Source of the DNA: an uncultured Pseudomonadales bacterium
Lineage (GTDB): Bacteria; Pseudomonadota; Gammaproteobacteria; Pseudomonadales; Cellvibrionaceae
Reading direction: 5' to 3'
Assembly: GCA_947488935.1 (NCBI GenBank)
Contig: CANLBN010000001.1
Location: forward strand, 620,001-684,000
DNA: 64,000 bases
Numbering within the stretch: the first letter of the stretch is position 1; the number at the start of each line of letters is the position of its first letter. This document shows positions 51,040 to 60,769 of the stretch, piece after piece. The translations under genes were made by a program, and so were the position numbers. The notes beneath the pieces are model-generated. The model worked only from the letters and a program-made list of their open reading frames with translations, was not told the origin of the DNA and did not search any database.

Positions 51040-51132
51040 ATGAGTCGTGTAATAAATTTAGCTAAAAATAAACTAATGAATGCAAGGTATCTAGCGCTTA
51101 TGCACTGTTGTCGTGCTGTAATAATGCGTTAA
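51040..51132 (+). CDS. Second small ORF of 30 codons, unknown
   Basis: Starts six bases after the stop of the 51-codon ORF, with CAGGG nine bases before its ATG, consistent with coupled translation. The product starts MSRVINLAKNKLMNARYLAL and ends with a CC pair and a short basic tail (10-12 percent Arg/Lys). It is amphipathic and basic. No family recognised. It could be a leader peptide, an RNA-binding peptide or chance. Confidence 0.3.
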   Translation: MSRVINLAKNKLMNARYLALMHCCRAVIMR

Positions 51133-51158
51133 TTATAGCTAAAAAATAACGTTAAAAG

Positions 51159-51911
51159 CTATAAGGCTTTTGCCAAGCCAATAATAGAAAGCAGTGATAA
51201 AACAATTAAGATAAGCAAGCGTAACTTCCTCTCATCCAAATATCTAAATAATTTCATTCCAAGAATAATCCCCAAGAACATAGGCAGAGATGCCACTAAG
51301 AAGCTGTTGAATACTTTCTCGTTATAAACATCGGTGGCCGTGGCGCCTGCTATAAATATAATCTCCATGATAAAAATAAAGACAACCATCGTTGCTCTAA
51401 TATTTTTTACCGGAAAAGCAGCTGATGCTAAAAAAGTGGCAGCAACAAGGCCGCCAGCAGCAGCAACACCACCAAAGACTCCAGCGATAATACCTGTGGC
51501 CGTCAGTATTGATTTATTCAGTGCGCCTTTATAGGTAAACCCTCCCAATAGAATTGCCGTCATTATAAAAATAATGCCAGAGACAATAAGCTCAAGAGTC
51601 GCTTGTGGAGACAGCGACAAAATAGCTAAGCCAATGGGAATGCCAATCAGAGAGCCCACGGTCATAAATACTAAAAACTTCCATAAGGTATCTCTCCAAA
51701 TACTAAAGAGCATATGGAGACTGGCAACTATCTCTAATAATACTAAAAGAGGAACGACTAATAATGGGCTGACAAAAAGAGAAGTGCTAACGACAAGTAA
51801 GGCTGAGAATCCAAAGCCTATACAACCACGGACAATCCCTGCGAGAAAGACGCATGCTAAAAAGATAATGGTCTCTGCTGGAGTGTCGGTGATGAGCTGC
51901 AAGGATGTCAA
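51159..51911 (-). CDS. Sulfite exporter TauE/SafE family protein
   Basis: 250 residues with about eight hydrophobic segments. The N-terminal ACVFLAGIVRGCIGFGFSALLV, with its glycine-rich GxxxGxxGFG motif, is the TSUP/TauE-SafE signature. Such proteins export sulfur compounds or organic anions; the substrate here is unknown. It is convergent with the small ORFs and divergent from the following outer-membrane protein gene. Confidence 0.87.
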   Translation of the reverse strand: MTSLQLITDTPAETIIFLACVFLAGIVRGCIGFGFSALLVVSTSLFVSPLLVVPLLVLLEIVASLHMLFSIWRDTLWKFLVFMTVGSLIGIPIGLAILSLSPQATLELIVSGIIFIMTAILLGGFTYKGALNKSILTATGIIAGVFGGVAAAGGLVAATFLASAAFPVKNIRATMVVFIFIMEIIFIAGATATDVYNEKVFNSFLVASLPMFLGIILGMKLFRYLDERKLRLLILIVLSLLSIIGLAKAL

Positions 51912-52082
51912 AAATACTGCCTTTAATAGGATGGGACCGTTCTAGAAAGCTGGGTTGATATCTGTGAAAACCCATATAGGTAATTATTTATTTAAGTTAG
52001 CCTGATTCTTGGCGAATTCGTTATTTCTCTACCATACTAATAAATAACATAGCGTGTAAACATATTTTGGTAAGAGGGGTGT

Positions 52083-52841
52083 ATGAAAGCATTTTTAACC
52101 TTTTTTTTCTCGATAAGCTTAGTGGGTTTTGCTCAGCTATCGCAAGCGGCTTCTGCTGTAGACTTTGATTTTAAAGTCAGTCGTTGGCAGGCTGACTATT
52201 CTGGTGATATAGGATCTAACGGGCAAACAGCTAGTTTAAGTGAGCTAGGGTTTGATGATGAAGATCAAAATGTTATTGCCCTAGAGTTGAGGCACTCTTT
52301 ACCTATTTTGCCTAATATCCTGATCCAAAATACAGACCTTGATGCTGATGCCTCAGGTACCTTGGTGCGTACACTCGAGTTTAATGGTGTGAGTTTTGTG
52401 TCGAATACCGATGTGGAGACAGAGCTTGATTTATCGCACACAGACATTACTTTATTTTATTCACCGATAGATACTTGGCTTACCCTCGATGTTGGCTTGA
52501 CAGTACGCTATTTCGGTGAGGATACGGTGGTCTCTAGCAATATTTTGCAGTCCGATGTCGAATTAGATCAGTTTATCCCTATGGCATACTTAGGTGTCGG
52601 GGTTGAATTGCCATTAACCGGGTTCTATATTGACGCTTCAATTAATGGGGTTAGTTATGAAGGTAGCCGGTTTACCGATGCCAGCCTATTAATTGGTTAT
52701 CAAGCGTCAATCAGTAAAGGTGTCGATATTATTGCAGAGCTTGGTTATCGGGATCTTTCAGTTGATATTGACGATCTCGATGGCTTTGACGGAGATATCC
52801 AAATAGACGGCGCTTACTTTACTTTGGGTGTCTCTTTTTAA
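52083..52841 (+). CDS. Outer-membrane beta-barrel protein (TIGR04219-like)
   Basis: 252 residues. A signal peptide (residues 1-23, ending QAASA) precedes a beta-rich protein with alternating hydrophobic strands and a C-terminal aromatic residue (GVSF), typical of outer-membrane barrels. The opening DFKVSRWQADYSGDIG and the internal acidic DVETELDLSHTD fit the TIGR04219 family found in marine gammaproteobacteria. Function unknown. GAGGGGTGT gives the ribosome site before ATG. Confidence 0.78.
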   Translation: MKAFLTFFFSISLVGFAQLSQAASAVDFDFKVSRWQADYSGDIGSNGQTASLSELGFDDEDQNVIALELRHSLPILPNILIQNTDLDADASGTLVRTLEFNGVSFVSNTDVETELDLSHTDITLFYSPIDTWLTLDVGLTVRYFGEDTVVSSNILQSDVELDQFIPMAYLGVGVELPLTGFYIDASINGVSYEGSRFTDASLLIGYQASISKGVDIIAELGYRDLSVDIDDLDGFDGDIQIDGAYFTLGVSF

Positions 52842-52998
52842 TAGCTAAAGTAGCTGGCAATCCTATTTATCTTATTAGAGGGTGGTTTACTCTAAGACTG
52901 TTAGTAAATATATTTTTACAGTGCTTGAGCCTTATATTTAAGCTTATAGACAGCATTATTATAAGATGAGGCTATATCCTTATATAATGATATGGTTA

Positions 52999-53020
52999 AA
53001 ATGCAAATTGCGTCACATTT
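52999..53020 (+). promoter_or_regulatory. CRP/Vfr-like site upstream of cyaA
   Basis: A 22-base site AAATG...CACATTT agrees at about 15 positions with the CRP consensus, with a perfect right half TCACATTT and a weaker left half. It lies 28 bases before cyaA, downstream of a TATAAT box (52983-52988) and just upstream of a TATACT box (53036-53041), where bound protein would repress. Confidence 0.5.
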
Positions 53021-53047
53021 TAAGTTTGATAGCGTTATACTTGGCTA

Positions 53048-55822
53048 ATGGCAACAAAAATCTCTCATATTAGCAATAAGTCGGGGTTAACTCTCGATAG
53101 GCATCACCTGAATAATGTCTATCAGGCCTTCTTAAAGCTAAATCAGGCGCGCTTTGATCTAGGGTACGATGGACTTAAACAATCCCAGCGCTTTATTTTA
53201 GATGTACTACCCTCCCTCTTACACTTTAACCACCCCATGCTGCCTGGCTATATATCACGGGCAACACCTCATGGGATCGATAACTTCGATGTGTCAGGGG
53301 AGCAATTAAAAGAGCTAAAGCGACTGACGCGCAGCTTTCATCCAGCCCAGCCAACCGGTAAACGATCAGACATTTTGGCAATATTCTCTATGGGTAGCTT
53401 TGGTTCTATCGCGCAAAATATTCATAGTGATATTGATTTATGGGTATGCTTTAGGCCAGATCTGGATGAGCAATCCATAACGCAACTTGAAAAAAAATGT
53501 CATAAAATTAGCGAGTGGGCTAAGCGTCATGAGCTAGACATCACTTTTTTTCTTATGAATCATCAAACCTTTCAGTCAGAAAAAAGGCTTGCCTTTAATC
53601 ACGAAGGTAGTGGTAGCACTCAGCACTATTTGTTGCTAGATGAGTTTTACCGGACCGCGATTCATTGGGCTGGGCAGCTATCCGCGTGGATATTTGTAAA
53701 CCCAAACCAAGAGCATGACTATAAAAAGTATGTTGGGGCAATTGGGCAACAACGCCTATTACCTGAGAGTAATTTTTTGGATTTTGGCAACATTAGTGCC
53801 ATACCTGCAGCGGAATGTATTAGCTCTGCTATTTGGCAGTTATATAAAGCAATAAATTCACCCTATAAATCTATTATTAAATTGCTACTGTTAGAGATTT
53901 ATTGCCAAGAGTCATTCGAGCCTTTAATACTCTCTAATTTATTTAAACAGCAATTACACGATATTGATGACAAGCAAATTATTCATCATTGGGATGTCGA
54001 TCCTTATCTGCAGACCTACTATTGCATAGAAGATTACTTACAATCTACCAACCAGTTAAATCGTTTAGAGTTCTTGAGGCGCTGCTTTTATTTTAAGTTG
54101 GGGCAGCCCTTGTCTCATGGTTATGAAACATCTGCAAAAGCAAGTGTTTTATATGAGATGACAAAGCTATGGTCGTGGGATGAGTCCTATATACGAAATT
54201 TAGATGACCATAAAAACTGGAATATCAAAGATACGCTAGAAGAACGACGTTTAATTATTAACGAACTAAATCATAGTTATCATCATATTATGGATTTTTT
54301 TCGTGAGCAAAAAATTAAAATTCAAGCATCAAATAAAGAACTGAATATTTTAGGCCGAAAGCTGCATGCAGCCTTCTCTAGAAAATCTGGAAAGATAGAA
54401 TGGATAAACCCTTTATCCTCTAAAACATTGGGCGAGAATAAATTAATTTTCCAGAAAAAGGAAAGAACTCATCTATGGACTGTGCTAGACCGATATAATA
54501 GCGTCATTAACAAAAAGAACACATTGGCAGAATTGATCATATGGCTTCACTGCAATAGTATTTTACTGCCAGAAACAAAATTGTTTTTTGATAATAGCAA
54601 CTTGCGTTCTGATTTAATCGAGTCATTGAGGCATATTATTGTTGCTAACTTACCTCTGCCGATAAAAACAGCAGAACATAATTTTTTTGAAAGAGCCGTT
54701 TATTTAAAAAAATTAATCCTGTTTGTAGATTACAGGCCAGAATTGGCTATTTCTTCAAGTTTCGACGAAAAATCAGTAATGTTTAATTGTCATATTGATG
54801 TCTTTTCGGCTAATAGTTGGAACGAGATAATCTGCAATAGCAAAAAAGGTAAGTTTTTAGAGGCTGCATTAGAAATATATATTAATGCCCTGATACAGGG
54901 TAGTGATATTAGAGAGACTGAGATTGTCGTTCACCATCCTGACTCTCAAAAACAAAGTAAGCTGCGCGAATGTTTGGCGATTGTATTCGATAAAATTTAT
55001 ACCTTCTTTAAAAATAATATATCGGGTAGATATATTATGCATATCGACAAGAAATACCTAGCTATTCATATCCATGAAAAAAAATATGAGATGCAATGGC
55101 TAGAATCCGATAGAGCATTAAAGAAGTATCTTATGTCACCCATGTTTTATTACAGCCCTGTAGGCATGGATGAGATAACTATGAAGGACCATCCATTAAA
55201 AAAATTTACAGAATATAATTATAAAGAATCGATACAGGTTTTCTATCGCCCCAAAAATGGTATGGCAGACCTCACATTAATTGATGAAATGGGTGCATGG
55301 CATCAGTGTGTTGTTAATTATCGCCAAGGGATTGAATCAATGCAGTCTCTGCATCGTTTTTTGCGTGTTGTTCACGATCGCTGCGATGATCAATCTTCTA
55401 TAGATATAGGTCCTTTGAATGTTTTTCCGATTACTTTTTATGAAGTTTTAGAAAACAAAGAAAATGTACAAATAAAGAGGCGCTCTGTTAACTCACGTAT
55501 CGATGATTCAGATATCAATACAATTTATGCCGTTGTTGATTATAAAGATAAAGATTTTAAATTTACGGTATATATTGACGATGTTATTTTATCGGAGATG
55601 GATGATGAGTTGCATTTTTATAATTCCCTTGTCGATTTAATTTCACAAAGGAACCGCCTAGGTATTGCCTATAATTATTATATTGCAGATATTGATTTGT
55701 CTCGCTGCCGTTTTAATTTGTCTAAATCAGGTGAGCTGCACACGGTTCATTATTTGAAAATCAAAAAACTACTAGAAGATAAAATTAATCGAGCAGTTAT
55801 CGAACACAGAAGCTCAAGATAG
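53048..55822 (+). CDS. cyaA: Class I adenylate cyclase
   Basis: 924 residues. It makes cAMP from ATP. The N-terminal nucleotidyltransferase core has Gly116-Ser117 and the acidic pair Asp128/Asp130 in SMGSFGSIAQNIHSDIDLW. The long C-terminal regulatory region matches E. coli-type CyaA, although shared length is greater here. No strong ribosome site precedes the ATG, so initiation may be weak, or the transcript may be nearly leaderless from the TATACT box seven bases upstream. Convergent with cyaY, its usual partner in enterobacteria too. Confidence 0.95.
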   Translation: MATKISHISNKSGLTLDRHHLNNVYQAFLKLNQARFDLGYDGLKQSQRFILDVLPSLLHFNHPMLPGYISRATPHGIDNFDVSGEQLKELKRLTRSFHPAQPTGKRSDILAIFSMGSFGSIAQNIHSDIDLWVCFRPDLDEQSITQLEKKCHKISEWAKRHELDITFFLMNHQTFQSEKRLAFNHEGSGSTQHYLLLDEFYRTAIHWAGQLSAWIFVNPNQEHDYKKYVGAIGQQRLLPESNFLDFGNISAIPAAECISSAIWQLYKAINSPYKSIIKLLLLEIYCQESFEPLILSNLFKQQLHDIDDKQIIHHWDVDPYLQTYYCIEDYLQSTNQLNRLEFLRRCFYFKLGQPLSHGYETSAKASVLYEMTKLWSWDESYIRNLDDHKNWNIKDTLEERRLIINELNHSYHHIMDFFREQKIKIQASNKELNILGRKLHAAFSRKSGKIEWINPLSSKTLGENKLIFQKKERTHLWTVLDRYNSVINKKNTLAELIIWLHCNSILLPETKLFFDNSNLRSDLIESLRHIIVANLPLPIKTAEHNFFERAVYLKKLILFVDYRPELAISSSFDEKSVMFNCHIDVFSANSWNEIICNSKKGKFLEAALEIYINALIQGSDIRETEIVVHHPDSQKQSKLRECLAIVFDKIYTFFKNNISGRYIMHIDKKYLAIHIHEKKYEMQWLESDRALKKYLMSPMFYYSPVGMDEITMKDHPLKKFTEYNYKESIQVFYRPKNGMADLTLIDEMGAWHQCVVNYRQGIESMQSLHRFLRVVHDRCDDQSSIDIGPLNVFPITFYEVLENKENVQIKRRSVNSRIDDSDINTIYAVVDYKDKDFKFTVYIDDVILSEMDDELHFYNSLVDLISQRNRLGIAYNYYIADIDLSRCRFNLSKSGELHTVHYLKIKKLLEDKINRAVIEHRSSR

Positions 55823-55833
55823 TTTCAAAGAGT

Positions 55834-56169
55834 TTACAAAGTAGAAAAATCGATAGCACTAGATGATTGCTCGCTACAGGTACGGCTGAGTAGTTGAGCT
55901 AGATCTTCATTTGTTTTAGTGCAAACCCATTTGTCATCTTGATATTGGCAATGAAACCCTCCAGATTTTGCCGCTACCCATACTTCATGAGCCGCCTGTT
56001 GGCGAGAAATAATAACTTGAGTATCAGTATCTTCACATAGGATTGTAAGTACGCCACTATTATTTTCATAATCAAGAGAGGCATCTTCATTTTCTATTAA
56101 GTTATCAATAAGCTCTTCGATACGATTGTAGAGGTCTTCTGTTAATTCGCGATAGTTTGCATCGTTCAT
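55834..56169 (-). CDS. cyaY: Iron donor protein CyaY (frataxin)
   Basis: 111 residues. The acidic helix (MNDANYRELTEDLYNRIEELIDNL) binds iron, and the beta-sheet signature VIISRQQAAHEVWVAAKSGG with FHCQYQDDKWVC is frataxin. It regulates or supplies iron for Fe-S assembly by IscS/IscU. It converges on cyaA with only 11 bases between stops. In Pseudomonas cyaY is beside lppL-lysA; here it has moved next to cyaA. Confidence 0.93.
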   Translation of the reverse strand: MNDANYRELTEDLYNRIEELIDNLIENEDASLDYENNSGVLTILCEDTDTQVIISRQQAAHEVWVAAKSGGFHCQYQDDKWVCTKTNEDLAQLLSRTCSEQSSSAIDFSTL

Positions 56170-56352
56170 AGCGTACTCAAAAAGGAATTAGTCAATGTAT
56201 AAAAAAATATAATGGAGGAGGATAATACAGTAAGCTTTTGGAGAATAAAATCATTATTCAGAGGCTCCCTAATAAACCGCTAATTGATTTGATATCTTAT
56301 TTATTATAAGGTGAGCCTCAATAAGGATTAATTAATTTTGCAGGATGCAAAC

Positions 56353-57861
56353 ATGTCTCTCGCCATTGTTCATACGCGTGCCCGTTTGGGTATCGATGCC
56401 CCCGCTGTTACTGTTGAAGTTCACCTCTCGAATGGTTTGCCAAGCTTGTCTATTGTCGGCTTGCCAGAAACCGCCGTTAAAGAAAGTAAAGACCGTGTGC
56501 GTAGTGCGCTGATTAATAGCCAATTCGAATTTCCCTCCAGAAGAATTACTATCAATCTTGCCCCTGCCGACTTACCAAAAGATGGCAGTCGATTTGATCT
56601 TGCCATTGCTATGGGTATTTTAGCTGCATCAGGTCAAGTTCCAGAAGCCAGCTTAAAAAAGGTAGAGTTTATCGGTGAACTTGCATTAACGGGTGAGTTG
56701 CGAGGAGTCAATGGTGTGTTGCCCGCAGTTATTGCCTGTGGCCAATCGGGGCGTGCATTAATTGTTGCTAAAGATAACGCCCATGAAGCAGGGCTTTGTG
56801 ATAGCACAAAAAGCTATAGTGCGAGTAGTTTGCTGTCTGTTTGTGCGCACTTAAACACAAGTAGTGAATTACCCTTAGTTACATTTACTGCGCCCAAAAT
56901 GGCTAACCCGGTACCAGATTTTAAAGAGGTTAATGGGCAATTACATGCAAAAAGAGCACTCGAAATAGCCGCTGCAGGGGGCCACAATATCCTGCTTTAC
57001 GGCCCACCGGGTACAGGTAAAACAATGCTCGCTAGTCGTCTGCCAAGTATTATGCCGGCACTCAGGCAAGCGCAATCTGTCGAGGTGGCGAGTATTTATT
57101 CCTTATGTGGACATAGCTATCAGCATTGGCAAACTCCGCCCTTCCGTGCTCCGCATCATACTGCATCGTCAGTTGCGCTAGTCGGTGGTGGCAGCCATCC
57201 TAAACCAGGAGAGATCTCTTTAGCGCATAATGGTGTTTTGTTCTTGGATGAACTACCAGAGTTTCAGCGCCAAGTATTGGAGGTATTGCGAGAGCCTTTA
57301 GAGTCGGGGGTTATTCAAATATCGCGCGCTACCGCTCAATTGAGTTTTCCTGCACGTTTTCAATTAGTAGCGGCAATGAACCCTTGCCCCTGTGGTTATT
57401 TAAGTAGCCGTTCAGCACATAATCAGCAGCGTTGTACTTGTACCCATGAGCAGGTGCAGCGTTATCGCAAAAAAATTTCGGGGCCTTTACTTGATCGAAT
57501 CGATTTACATGTGCCCGTTAACTCTTTATCGATAGATGAATTAAACCTACCTGCAAAACAACAAGCTAATGAACCCTCTGAACTGATCAGGTTGCGTGTA
57601 ATGGCTGCACGTATACTGCAGCACAAGAGACAAAATTGTAATAATGCCGATTTGTCAGTTAAGCAATTATCTGAGTATTGCTCGATAGGTAAGCCCGAGC
57701 GAGAACTCCTTGGTCGAGCTATTGAGACATTGGGCTTATCGGCGAGAGCGTATCACCGCATTATTAAAGTCGCCCAGACTATTGCTGACTTAGCGGCGGC
57801 CCCATCTATTGATCCAAGCCATATTGCAGAGGCGCTCAGTTTACGCAATTTTGACCGCTAA
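56353..57861 (+). CDS. yifB: YifB family Mg-chelatase-like AAA+ ATPase
   Basis: About 502 residues. The N-terminal Lon-like domain begins MSLAIVHTRARLGIDAPAVTVEVHLSNGLPSLSIVGLPE; the AAA+ core has Walker A GPPGTGKTM, Walker B LFLDELPEF and the MNPCPCGY zinc-like segment; a C-terminal Mg-chelatase domain follows (SARAYHRIIKVAQTIADLA). Called ComM in naturally competent species, where it is a branch-migration helicase. The ATG at 56353 with AGGA is preferred to the TTG at 56338. Confidence 0.95.
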   Translation: MSLAIVHTRARLGIDAPAVTVEVHLSNGLPSLSIVGLPETAVKESKDRVRSALINSQFEFPSRRITINLAPADLPKDGSRFDLAIAMGILAASGQVPEASLKKVEFIGELALTGELRGVNGVLPAVIACGQSGRALIVAKDNAHEAGLCDSTKSYSASSLLSVCAHLNTSSELPLVTFTAPKMANPVPDFKEVNGQLHAKRALEIAAAGGHNILLYGPPGTGKTMLASRLPSIMPALRQAQSVEVASIYSLCGHSYQHWQTPPFRAPHHTASSVALVGGGSHPKPGEISLAHNGVLFLDELPEFQRQVLEVLREPLESGVIQISRATAQLSFPARFQLVAAMNPCPCGYLSSRSAHNQQRCTCTHEQVQRYRKKISGPLLDRIDLHVPVNSLSIDELNLPAKQQANEPSELIRLRVMAARILQHKRQNCNNADLSVKQLSEYCSIGKPERELLGRAIETLGLSARAYHRIIKVAQTIADLAAAPSIDPSHIAEALSLRNFDR

Positions 57862-57983
57862 GCTGATTGACTCTTAAGCTGAAAGTAAATACGGGTTAAT
57901 TCTTACCAAGTTATTTGCGACCCAAGCATTTATTGGGTGGTTTTTCTGTACAATACAGGGCCAATAAATAGTTAGTTATTCCT

Positions 57984-60011
57984 GTGCCCCAATTAAATTC
58001 AAAGCAAAGAGAAGCCGTTCATTATATTGATGGTCCATGCCTAGTCCTGGCGGGTGCAGGTAGTGGTAAAACCAGTGTTATCACACAAAAAATTGCCTAT
58101 CTGATTACCCAGTGTAATATGCCTGCGCGTAATATTGCTGCACTTACATTTACCAATAAAGCTGCACGCGAAATGAAAGCGCGTGTGGGTGGGCTTGTTA
58201 AACGTTCGGAATCTAGAGGCTTGACGGTATCGACTTTTCACAATCTTGGCCTTTCTATTATCAGGCAAGAGCATAAGTTATTTGGTTTTAAAGCGGGTTT
58301 TTCTATTTTTGATGCAGAGGATGCTCGCGCCCTATTAAAAGAATTAATGCTAAAAGATGGAGACCTCGATACCGACCATCTCAATCGTGTGCAGCAACAA
58401 ATTTCACTGTGGAAAAACGATCTAATACTTCCAGACAGTGCTTTATCAAAAGCCGAGAGCCCCGGTGAGCAATTAATTGCGCTAGTCTATGAACGTTATG
58501 TGAGTGCTTTAAAAGCCTATAATGCCGTTGATTTTGATGACCTTATCTTGTTGCCCGTCGAGTTTTTATCCTCTAATGATGAGCTACTAGCACGTTGGCA
58601 AAAACGTATTCGCTACTTATTAGTCGATGAATATCAAGATACCAATTCCAGTCAGTATCGCTTAATTAGGCTAATTATGGGTGATCGTGGCGGCTTAACC
58701 GTTGTGGGTGATGACGACCAATCTATTTATGCGTGGCGCGGCGCACGCCCTGAGAACTTATCTATTTTGCAGCAGGACTTTCCCTCGCTTAACTTGATTA
58801 AGCTGGAGCAAAATTATCGCTCAACACAGCGCATACTGAAAACAGCCAACCATTTGATCGACCATAACCCCCATGAGTTTAATAAAGCGCTATGGAGTGA
58901 TTTATCCTATGGCGAGCCTATTCGTATTATTCGTACCAACAACGAAGAGCTAGAAGCTGAGCGTGTCGCGACAGAGATTGTGACTCAGAGGCTTCACCGG
59001 AAAGGTCGCTTTAGTGACTTTGCGGTGTTGTATCGCAGTAATCATCAGGCGCGCTTAATCGAGATGAAGCTACAGCACTACCAAATTCCCTACGCGATCA
59101 GTGGTGGTACGTCATTTTTTTCAAGAACTGAAATCAAAGATATCATGGCCTATTTGCGCCTTATCGTTAATAGTGATGACGATAATGCCTTTTTGCGTAT
59201 CATCAACACACCAAGGCGACAAATAGGGACAAGCACTCTAGAAACCCTAAGTCTCTATGCGACCGAACGCGAAATCAGTTTATTCGATGCCATACAAGAG
59301 GTAGGCCTACGAGAGCGCCTATCCGAGGCGGCGTATAAGCGCGTGTTTGAGTTTGGCGGCTGGATGCAAAACCTTATTCGCCAATGTGAAGAGTCGGAAC
59401 CTATTCCTGCCTTGCACGAAATGTTAGAAGATATCGACTACCTTGGCTGGCTGTATCAAAATGCAAGCTCCCCAGCTGTTGCTGAAAAGCGCATGGAGAA
59501 TATTTATTTTTTGATTGATTCGGTCAAAAATATCCTGCAACGGGCCGCTGAAGAAAGCATAACAGAAGAGAGTTCGGCTACTCTCAAAGATGCTATTGCT
59601 AAATTATTACTGATAGATCTGCTAGAGCAGCAAGAGGAAGCCGATGATAGCGATAAAGTGCAGCTCATGACCTTACACGCAGCAAAGGGGCTGGAATTCC
59701 CTCATGTGTTTATATTAGGCATCGAAGAAGAAATTTTGCCTCACAAAAATAGTATTGACGATGACAACATAGAAGAAGAACGCCGCCTTGCTTACGTGGG
59801 TATTACACGTGCAAAGAGAAGCTTAACGCTGACAATGGCGGCTAAAAGGAAGCAATTTGGGGAAATACAAGCAACCACACCGAGCCGTTTTATCGACGAG
59901 TTACCAGAGGATGAAATAGAAAAAGAGGGGTTTGGAGAGGCGCCAAGCCCCGAAAAAAATGCAGCTACTGGCAGTAACACGTTGAATAATTTGTTGGGCC
60001 TATTTGATTAA
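57984..60011 (+). CDS. rep: ATP-dependent DNA helicase Rep
   Basis: 675 residues, a UvrD/Rep superfamily 1A helicase that clears obstacles before replication forks. Walker A is AGAGSGKT (about 23-30), motif II is DEYQDTN, motif III GDDDQSIYAWRGA and motif VI VGITRAKRSL. MPQLNSKQREAVHYIDGPCLVLAGA at the start favours Rep over UvrD. The start codon is GTG. It is followed by an 18-bp-stem terminator. Confidence 0.94.
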   Translation: MPQLNSKQREAVHYIDGPCLVLAGAGSGKTSVITQKIAYLITQCNMPARNIAALTFTNKAAREMKARVGGLVKRSESRGLTVSTFHNLGLSIIRQEHKLFGFKAGFSIFDAEDARALLKELMLKDGDLDTDHLNRVQQQISLWKNDLILPDSALSKAESPGEQLIALVYERYVSALKAYNAVDFDDLILLPVEFLSSNDELLARWQKRIRYLLVDEYQDTNSSQYRLIRLIMGDRGGLTVVGDDDQSIYAWRGARPENLSILQQDFPSLNLIKLEQNYRSTQRILKTANHLIDHNPHEFNKALWSDLSYGEPIRIIRTNNEELEAERVATEIVTQRLHRKGRFSDFAVLYRSNHQARLIEMKLQHYQIPYAISGGTSFFSRTEIKDIMAYLRLIVNSDDDNAFLRIINTPRRQIGTSTLETLSLYATEREISLFDAIQEVGLRERLSEAAYKRVFEFGGWMQNLIRQCEESEPIPALHEMLEDIDYLGWLYQNASSPAVAEKRMENIYFLIDSVKNILQRAAEESITEESSATLKDAIAKLLLIDLLEQQEEADDSDKVQLMTLHAAKGLEFPHVFILGIEEEILPHKNSIDDDNIEEERRLAYVGITRAKRSLTLTMAAKRKQFGEIQATTPSRFIDELPEDEIEKEGFGEAPSPEKNAATGSNTLNNLLGLFD

Positions 60012-60069
60012 AGCGAGAGTAAGGTTGTAGCGAGCTAAATAGATGAGTGTAGATTTGGCTCTCGATAAA

Positions 60070-60110
60070 TAAAAACCCTCTAAAGATTGCTTATCTTTAG
60101 AGGGTTTTTA
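60070..60110. terminator. Bidirectional terminator between rep and cytochrome c5
   Basis: Perfect 18-bp inverted repeat (60070-60087 with 60093-60110) with a five-base loop. The stem is flanked by A-run and T-run ends, so it works for both convergent genes. Confidence 0.92.
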
Positions 60111-60167
60111 TTATTTGGTTTGTAATCGTTAAGATAAAAATATTAACGATATGGAGTAATCAGAGTG

Positions 60168-60578
60168 TTACTGAGACTCTGCAACCATATAATCAACCGC
60201 TGCTTTAATTTCATCATCGGAGCAGTTACCACATAGGCCTTTAGCTGGCATGCCATTAAAACCATTAATAGCATGGTCATATAATGTGTCGTTACCTTTG
60301 GCGATTCTAGGCGCCCAACCTGCAACGTCGCCTAATTTAGGTGCACCGGCAGCGCCTGTGTTATGGCAAGCTGCGCAAGTGTTATATACATCTGCACCGC
60401 TACGTGGGCCAGATACAACGGCAACGGGTGCTGCAGCACAATCGTCACCACTCATACAAAGGCTACCCTCAGGAGCAATACGATCAGCGATTTCATCTTT
60501 AACTGCTGCACTACTAAAAGCTGATAAAACAATGGCTACTGTTAATGTAGCAATACTTACGATAATTTTAAAAGACAC
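60168..60578 (-). CDS. Cytochrome c5 family protein
   Basis: 136 residues. A hydrophobic N-terminus (residues 4-24) acts as signal or anchor. Heme-binding CAACH is at 68-72, the axial Met is Met110 (GFNGMPAKG), and CGNC (116-119) is the disulfide typical of cytochrome c5. An extra Cys pair (C41, C47) lies in the linker. It is a periplasmic electron carrier; its partner oxidase is not nearby. Convergent with rep. Confidence 0.9.
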   Translation of the reverse strand: MSFKIIVSIATLTVAIVLSAFSSAAVKDEIADRIAPEGSLCMSGDDCAAAPVAVVSGPRSGADVYNTCAACHNTGAAGAPKLGDVAGWAPRIAKGNDTLYDHAINGFNGMPAKGLCGNCSDDEIKAAVDYMVAESQ

Positions 60579-60769
60579 GCTAAATCCTCTTCCTATGTAA
60601 CTAATAACCTGTAAATGCTAAAGGCGACTGGTAATAATGAATATTGTATTTATATCCTTACCATTATAGCTAGTTTGTACGAGGTGCGGTAACTATTTAG
60701 CGCAACTTTTTATAGGGTGAATGCAGTTTATGGTATTGCCTCTACCAAAATATTTTAAAATACAGCTGC

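Noticed and set aside
56261..56319. GAGGCTC/GAGCCTC inverted repeat upstream of yifB as a riboswitch
   Set aside because: Only a 7-bp stem with a 45-base loop; no conserved structure is apparent.
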